A stretch of DNA of 64,000 bases from Mycolicibacterium mucogenicum DSM 44124 (GTDB lineage: Bacteria > Actinomycetota > Actinomycetes > Mycobacteriales > Mycobacteriaceae): positions 5,952,001 to 6,016,000 of the forward strand of contig NZ_CP062008.1 in assembly GCF_005670685.2 (NCBI RefSeq). The letters are read 5' to 3'. Under the pieces are notes generated by a model. It made no database searches, had not been told where the DNA came from, and was given only the letters and a program-made list of their open reading frames with translations. Of the stretch, positions 59,518 to 64,000 are shown piece by piece; within the stretch, counting starts at the first letter, position 1, and every line of letters begins with the position of its first letter. Made by a program: the position numbers and the translations under genes.

Positions 59518-60726
59518 ATGGAACAGGACGTCTCGAAGGCAGTGCCGATCAGTGCCGGCGTGGTGTGCGCGCTGGTCGGCTTCACGTCGTAGTTCGCCGT
59601 GGTTCTCGCGGGATTGCGGGCAGCGGGCGCAAATCCGCAACAGGCGGCCTCGGGCCTGGTGGCGGTGAGTTTGGCGATGGGCGCGGCATCGATGCTGTTG
59701 TCGTGGCGGTTCCGGATGCCGATCACCAGTGCGTGGTCGACGCCCGGCGCGGCGCTGTTGGTCACGACCGGTGCGGTGGCCGGCGGGTGGCCCGCGGCCG
59801 TCGGTGCGTTCGCGCTCACGGCGGTGCTGCTGCTGGCGACGGGGCTCTGGCCGGCGCTCGCGCGCCTGGTCACCCGCATCCCCAATCCCGTCGCTCAAGC
59901 GATGCTCGCGGGGGTCCTCCTGCCGCTCTGCGTTGCTCCGGTTACCGCCTTGGCCCACGATCCGGGCGCGATCGCGCCCGTGCTGGTGGTGTGGCTGATC
60001 ACGGTCGCGGTCCGACCCCGCTGGGCCGTACCGGCCGCGTTCGGCGCCGCCCTGGTCGTGATCGCGGTGACGCTGGTCCGACACCACGCCCTGCCCGCAG
60101 CCACTGCATGGATCCCCCACCTGCAGGTCACGGCTCCCAGCTTCACGTTGCAAGCTCTCACCGGCATCGCCGTGCCGCTGTACATCGTGACCATGGCAGC
60201 GCAGAACATCCCCGGCGTCGCCGTCATGTCGGGCTTCGGTTACCGCATTCCCTGGCGGCCGGCGCTGACGGTGACCGGGATCGGTTCCTTGCTGGCGACT
60301 CCGTTCGGCGGACACGCCGTCAACCTGGCCGCGATCAGCGCCGCGTTGGCAGCCGCACCGGACGCCGATCCGAACCCCCGGCGCCGCTGGATCGCCGGGT
60401 TCACGACGGGGGCGGTGTACTGCGGGCTCGGCCTGGTCTCCACCGGACTGACAGCGGCTGTTCTCGCCGCCCCGGCCGGTGTCGTGCAGGCCGTGGCCGG
60501 TGTCGCGCTGCTCAGTGCTTTCGCCGGCGCCTGCGCGGGAGCGATGGCCGACGAATCGGCGCGACTCCCCGCAGCGGTGACGCTGATCGTTGCGGCCTCG
60601 GGGACGACGGTGGCCGGTGTCGGTGCGGCGTTCTGGGCGCTGGTGATCGGCGTGATCGCACACCGACTGCTCAGGCCGGCGCCCGAACCCGCCCCTGCCC
60701 CGGAACCATCGACACCGGGACGGTAG
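59518..60726 (+). pseudogene. benE: BenE-family benzoate/H+ symporter interrupted by an amber codon
   Basis: The gene starts at ATG 59518 with GGAGGGGCGG upstream and reads MEQDVSKAVPISAG, then GFTS followed by TAG (59590-59592) and FAVVLAGLRAAGANP. The family has Ser at the TAG position, so a single C-to-A change (TCG to TAG) explains it. The other 377 codons are open and BenE-like: ITSAWSTPGAALL, RIPNPVAQAMLAGVLLPLC, NIPGVAVMSGFGYR, TPFGGHAVNLAAISAAL. About 11 membrane helices. Reinitiation at GTG 59599 would lose most of the first helix. Confidence 0.85.
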
Positions 60727-60813
60727 GTCCGGCAGCTGCTGAGAACTACCGCGCCATATTGGAGACCCGCGGCTTCACCACCGCGCGGTTCGACGCGGTC
60801 GATAGTCGGATCG

Positions 60814-61791
60814 TCAGGAGACGGTCACGTGGACGTGGTCGAAGTGGGCAGCCACCCGCCACATTGTGTAGGAGATGCCGAAGCGTCCCGCCTGACTTTC
60901 GAGATCGGCTTTTATCTCGTCCCCGAGACCCATGTCCGAGCCGATCATGATGTCCACCGCATGCCCGCTCGGGTGGTCGGGAAGCCGATCCGCGCGCACG
61001 CCACCAATCGACTTCACGCCGGGGTAGGTGGCCATGATGTAATCCACGATCGCCCTCGCATTGGGGACCAAACCGCTCATCCCGACCGTGGGGATCGGCG
61101 CGATCGGGCCCAACGCTGCCGTGACGGCTGCCGTCGGGAGGACCACTCCCGCCTGCTGGGCCGGGGGCAACGCAGCATAGCTCGCGCTGACAGCGGCCAT
61201 CTGCTTGCGCAGCCGAGCCCGCATGTTCTGCAAGTCCGCGCGGACCGCAGCTGCCGCGTCGACGGCCGCCTTCGCGTCAGCCGCGGACTTTGCCGAGGCC
61301 TCCTCGCTGGCCTGCGCCTCTTGGTAGGCCTGACGGAAGCCCCGCATCTGCGCGGAGATCTCGGTAGCCACGACCCGCTGGACAGCCAGGGTGTCGATCA
61401 GGTTCGCGGGCGACGACGCGGTCAGAATGGCGCTGACGCCGTCGGTTCGCCCGCCCATGTAGGCCGCAGCGGCATACTGGTCAACGTCCTGCTGGTAGGT
61501 GTTCAGCTGGGCTTTGGTCGCCTCGAGGCCGGCGAGATCGTCGGAGTGCTTCTTGTCTGCCCGGCTCAGCGACTGCAGCTTCGCGTCGAGATCCGGCTGC
61601 GCATTGCGGATGGTGTCGGACAGCTGCTCGACCTGGCGGGACAGCTCGTTGAGCTGTGCCAAGCCGTCCTGGGGCGGGTCGGCGTATGCCACGCCACCCC
61701 ACACCACGCTCAAGGCCACCAGTCCTGCGACGGCACCGACCACCGGCTTATGGACGGCGTCCTTCGCCAGAAGCGGTGAGTGAACCTTCAA
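60814..61791 (-). CDS. Exported coiled-coil protein with M15/VanY-like C-terminal domain
   Basis: 325 aa. Signal or anchor segment PVVGAVAGLVALSVVWGGVAYA. Residues about 40-210 are coiled coil (ELSRQVEQLSDTIRNAQPDLDAKLQSLSRADKKHSDDLAGLEATKAQL), as in RipA-like cell-wall proteins. The C-terminal 100 residues hold YPGVKSIGGVRADRLPDHPSGHAVDIMIG and AHFDHVHVTVS, with His/Asp zinc-site pattern of M15-like peptidases or their catalytically unclear relatives. Probably acts on or binds peptidoglycan. Confidence 0.78.
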   Translation of the reverse strand: MKVHSPLLAKDAVHKPVVGAVAGLVALSVVWGGVAYADPPQDGLAQLNELSRQVEQLSDTIRNAQPDLDAKLQSLSRADKKHSDDLAGLEATKAQLNTYQQDVDQYAAAAYMGGRTDGVSAILTASSPANLIDTLAVQRVVATEISAQMRGFRQAYQEAQASEEASAKSAADAKAAVDAAAAVRADLQNMRARLRKQMAAVSASYAALPPAQQAGVVLPTAAVTAALGPIAPIPTVGMSGLVPNARAIVDYIMATYPGVKSIGGVRADRLPDHPSGHAVDIMIGSDMGLGDEIKADLESQAGRFGISYTMWRVAAHFDHVHVTVS

Positions 61792-62122
61792 GACTGCGCA
61801 TCCTTCGACGCTGTCGACGTCTGCTCCGTCGAACCGACTGTCCGTGTGCCTTAGTTGTCGAGGAGGCTACAAAAGTGACGCCTACGCTGTCCAACCACGG
61901 GCCCGACGACTGCCGGTATGGCCCGTCAAGATGCAGGGTCTCAAATTCCCTGACATCTGCCGATGGTCCTGACCCGCGGTGATGCACCTTCCGAACACCG
62001 GTCGCACGCCTTCCTCGACTGCGAAGGACTATGTACCCGCAGTTCTTCTGGGGCGGGAACACTCTGGACCGCGCCTGCGTCCTGATCAGGCTGTGCCACC
62101 TCGCCATCGGGCGGCGCTTGGG
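61792..62122. other. 331-bp region without recognised gene
   Basis: Short frames on both strands give Arg-rich, low-quality peptides without family signatures. It separates the coiled-coil protein gene from the mceA-like gene. I see no terminal inverted repeats of an insertion sequence. Confidence 0.5.
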
Positions 62123-63400
62123 TCATGGGTTGATGGTGCTCGGCCCGTCTTGACGTCCCCAGATGTATTCGGACGCGAACGGCGAGCCCAAGCCGAAGTG
62201 GTTGTACGGCGCGATCGACGCGCCGGTGTCCATCACCATGTACGGCATCGGCCAGATGTCCTTGGTGACCGTCCAGCAACCCGGGCGACCCATCGGACCG
62301 CCGGAGGCGTTGATCCGAGGCAGGTTGTCTGGGTAGACGTAGGCGTTGGCGGTGCCGACCAGTTCCATGTGCATGGCCAGCGAGTAACCGTTACCGCCGA
62401 GGCCCTTAGCCGCGGCCGGCGCACCGGAGGCGAAACCGCGGAACAGACAGTCCAACTCGGGGCTGTACTTGTCCAGCAACCGGGTCGTCGGCAGCAAGTC
62501 CTCGGCGCCCCGGGTCAGGTACGGACCACCTCGCTCCAAGATGTCGCCACCGGTGTTGCCGAACCCGACCGCGGCGACCAACGCTTGGTCCAGGTTGCCG
62601 CGCTGATCATTGAAGGTGCGGGCCGTCGTGACCGCGTTCGCCAGGCCGTCCCACAGATCCGGGGATGCGTTGGCGTACAACTGCGATAGGTCGGCCAAGG
62701 CCTTGATGTCATGCCGCAATGCGGGCATCCGCGCGTTGATGTCACCCAAGATGTCGTTGCCGTTGACCAAGGACTGCCCGAACTTGTCCCCCAGCCCGTC
62801 GAGAGCCTGAGCCGCGGCGGTCAGAATTTGGTTGAGCTTGACCGGGTCCACCTGCCCGGAGATCGCGGTGATGGTCTCGAACAGCGTATTGAACTCAGTG
62901 GTGACGCCACTGGCGTCGATTACGTCACCACGCTTGAGGCGCTGTGGCGACGGGTTAGCCGGCGAGGTGAACGAGATGTACTTGTTGCCGAACGCGGTGG
63001 TGGCCAACAGCTTGACGTCCACGTTGCCGGGCAACAGGTCCAAGTACTGCGGATCAACGCTGAGAACAAGTTTGGCTTGAGCCCGGCCATCATTCCCAGA
63101 CTGGGCCTCAGCGGCCTGCAACCGGCCGATCGGCACCCCGTTGAAGGTGACCTTGGAACCAGGATCCATCGACAACCCGGACCGGTTGTACACCACGAAC
63201 AGCTGGGCCTTGGTGTCGAAATAGCCTCGGAATTGGGACCACGTCAGCGCCAGCACCAACACAAAGAACAGCACCAGCCCAACCGCTGCCGCCTGGTACG
63301 GCGGGCTACGGTCGGGGTTCAGCGGGGCATGGACCTGCCCCTCGGCGATTGGCGGCGGCGGCAATCCATCGAGGTCGCTCCCCGAGTCGGGACCCGCCAC
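62123..63400 (-). CDS. Solitary MCE-family protein (MceA/MlaD type)
   Basis: 425 aa. One membrane helix (AAAVGLVLFFVLVLALTW, about residue 38-55), then the MlaD/MCE domain: AQLFVVYNRSGLSMDPGSKVTFNGVPIGRL and VKLLATTAFGNKYISF. It ends with SEYIWGRQ-like AEYIWGRQDGPSTINP, as in full-length MceA. Such proteins form lipid-transport tubes with YrbE permeases and five other Mce subunits, none of which are nearby. Preceded by a Pro-rich N-terminal cytosolic tail. Confidence 0.88.
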   Translation of the reverse strand: MAGPDSGSDLDGLPPPPIAEGQVHAPLNPDRSPPYQAAAVGLVLFFVLVLALTWSQFRGYFDTKAQLFVVYNRSGLSMDPGSKVTFNGVPIGRLQAAEAQSGNDGRAQAKLVLSVDPQYLDLLPGNVDVKLLATTAFGNKYISFTSPANPSPQRLKRGDVIDASGVTTEFNTLFETITAISGQVDPVKLNQILTAAAQALDGLGDKFGQSLVNGNDILGDINARMPALRHDIKALADLSQLYANASPDLWDGLANAVTTARTFNDQRGNLDQALVAAVGFGNTGGDILERGGPYLTRGAEDLLPTTRLLDKYSPELDCLFRGFASGAPAAAKGLGGNGYSLAMHMELVGTANAYVYPDNLPRINASGGPMGRPGCWTVTKDIWPMPYMVMDTGASIAPYNHFGLGSPFASEYIWGRQDGPSTINP

Positions 63401-63820
63401 TGCACCAACCCCTTTGCTGGTCCGCTACGCCAAACGCCCTGTCATTAAACGCTGCATCGAGGGCTTGTCGAAACCTGTTCGCCTGCATGGTGTTCGGGCT
63501 CACATGAGGCCGACCGACGTGTCAGCCGTCACGCAGACCAAGGCCGGCGGGAGCCGCGAGGAACTGCACGAGAGCTGCCTGAGCTTCCAACGATCGCCGC
63601 CGCCATGCCGAATCACCATCCCGCACAGCTACTTCCGCATCGGAACTCGCCCCAATCTCCGTCGTCGAGACTTCGTTGGCGGGTGCACGCCACCCGTGGC
63701 AGTGGTCCGCCACGAATTGCCGAACGGTGTCCGATGGGTGGTGGCGGTTTCCGAAATGACCAGTCGGGCAATACCTTTCCCCACCCAAAGTATCGGCTGC
63801 CGTGCCTTCGACCCCCGCGG
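63401..63820. other. 420-bp region without recognised gene, joining mceA to a transposon fragment
   Basis: No convincing start, ribosome-binding site or yrbE/mce sequence is found upstream of mceA. The plus-strand frame that becomes TniB-like at about 63821 is open here but unlike TniB, suggesting a recombination junction. Confidence 0.45.
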
Positions 63821-64000
63821 CTGCATCGACACGAACCGGGAACCCTTGTCGCCCAGTCCCGTTACCTACACCGGCGGACCGGCGGCATGATCGGCAGCCT
63901 GGCCCACCTGATCCGGGCGGCGGCTACACAAGCGATGCTCGGCGGCACCGAACACATCACTCGACACATCACTCGCGACGGGATGGACGCGGTGCTGATC
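63821..64000 (+). pseudogene. C-terminal fragment of a TniB-like AAA+ transposition protein (continues beyond window)
   Basis: The frame reads LHRHEPGTLVAQSRYLHRRTGG and MIGSLAHLIRAAATQAMLGGTEHITR, the pattern I associate with the C-terminal region of TniB/TnsC-like ATPases. No P-loop or upstream ATPase part is present, so the 5' part is missing. A 12-bp tandem duplication (63953-63976) repeats HITR. Assignment rests on a short stretch. Confidence 0.5.
63953..63976. repeat. 12-bp tandem duplication inside the TniB-like fragment
   Basis: ACACATCACTCG occurs twice in a row, duplicating four residues in frame. Typical of slipped replication in a non-selected sequence. Confidence 0.8.

Noticed and set aside
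60727..60813. Peptide-like stretch (ILETRGFTTARFDAV) between benE and the coiled-coil gene
   Set aside because: Only about 25 residues, no start site, no recognisable family; too little to call a gene remnant.
1..64000. CRISPR arrays, rRNA or tRNA genes
   Set aside because: No regularly spaced direct repeats and no rRNA or convincing tRNA cloverleaf were seen by eye; a tRNA scan would be needed to be certain.

Overview
The window looks like chromosomal DNA of a high-GC actinobacterium, most probably a rapidly growing Mycobacterium (Mycolicibacterium). It carries a DesA3-type acyl-CoA desaturase with its Rv3230c-like reductase, a fused HadA/HadB-like dehydratase, a 13E12/DUF222 HNH protein with a mycobacterial SOS box, an Mce-family protein, an arylamine N-acetyltransferase, many TetR regulators and frequent GTG/TTG starts. 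About 60 genes fill nearly all of it. I saw no rRNA, tRNA or CRISPR array. All functions are read from motifs and context by eye; no database search was run.

Layout. 1-4.2 kb: minus-strand TetR, two flavin amine oxidases and a short-chain dehydrogenase. 4.3-8.1 kb: sulfonate operon ssuC-ssuB-ssuA-ssuD. 8-12.5 kb: SCO6745-like protein, HadAB-like dehydratase, NTF2-like protein, and an MpaB-type oxygenase translationally coupled to a cysteine-free peroxiredoxin-like protein. 12.5-17.1 kb: TetR divergent from two unknown proteins and an ABC1/UbiB-type kinase, then a third amine oxidase. 17.4-21.4 kb: HNH protein, small secreted protein, TetR/SRPBCC pair and DinB protein. 21.5-27.7 kb: a decayed SMP-30 gene, then a plus-strand run of amino-acid permease, serine hydrolase, DUF1345, ornithine/lysine decarboxylase-like enzyme and a fused AdoMet decarboxylase-spermidine synthase. 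27.7-32.7 kb: methyltransferase, M15 peptidase, PucR regulator, and the reductase/DesA3 pair. 33-42.4 kb: a lone KdpA, then a minus-strand operon (APC permease, glutamine-synthetase-like ligase, LLM flavin monooxygenase, frameshifted acyl-CoA-dehydrogenase-like gene, class I amidotransferase) divergent from a MetQ-like protein without a signal peptide. 42.4-53.6 kb: receiverless winged-helix regulator, Tat-exported DUF1906 protein, ABC-F protein, secreted and unknown proteins, VOC/methyltransferase/HxlR group, exported alpha/beta hydrolase, DUF445/Abi-alpha pair. 53.6-60.7 kb: MBL and CMD genes, TetR, NAT, MerR with NTF2-like/SDR pair, XRE-cupin regulator and a benE with an internal amber codon. 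60.8-64 kb: exported coiled-coil protein, a solitary MceA-type gene and a TniB-like fragment.

The unifying theme is amine and polyamine metabolism. Synthesis is represented by the decarboxylase and the SpeD-SpeE fusion, whose reading frames overlap. Breakdown is represented by three FAD amine oxidases and by the ligase/monooxygenase/amidotransferase operon, which has the parts for gamma-glutamylating an amine, oxidising it and hydrolysing the amide. Several genes are decaying: SMP-30, benE and the acyl-CoA-dehydrogenase-like gene. Others lack their normal partners: kdpA, mceA and metQ.
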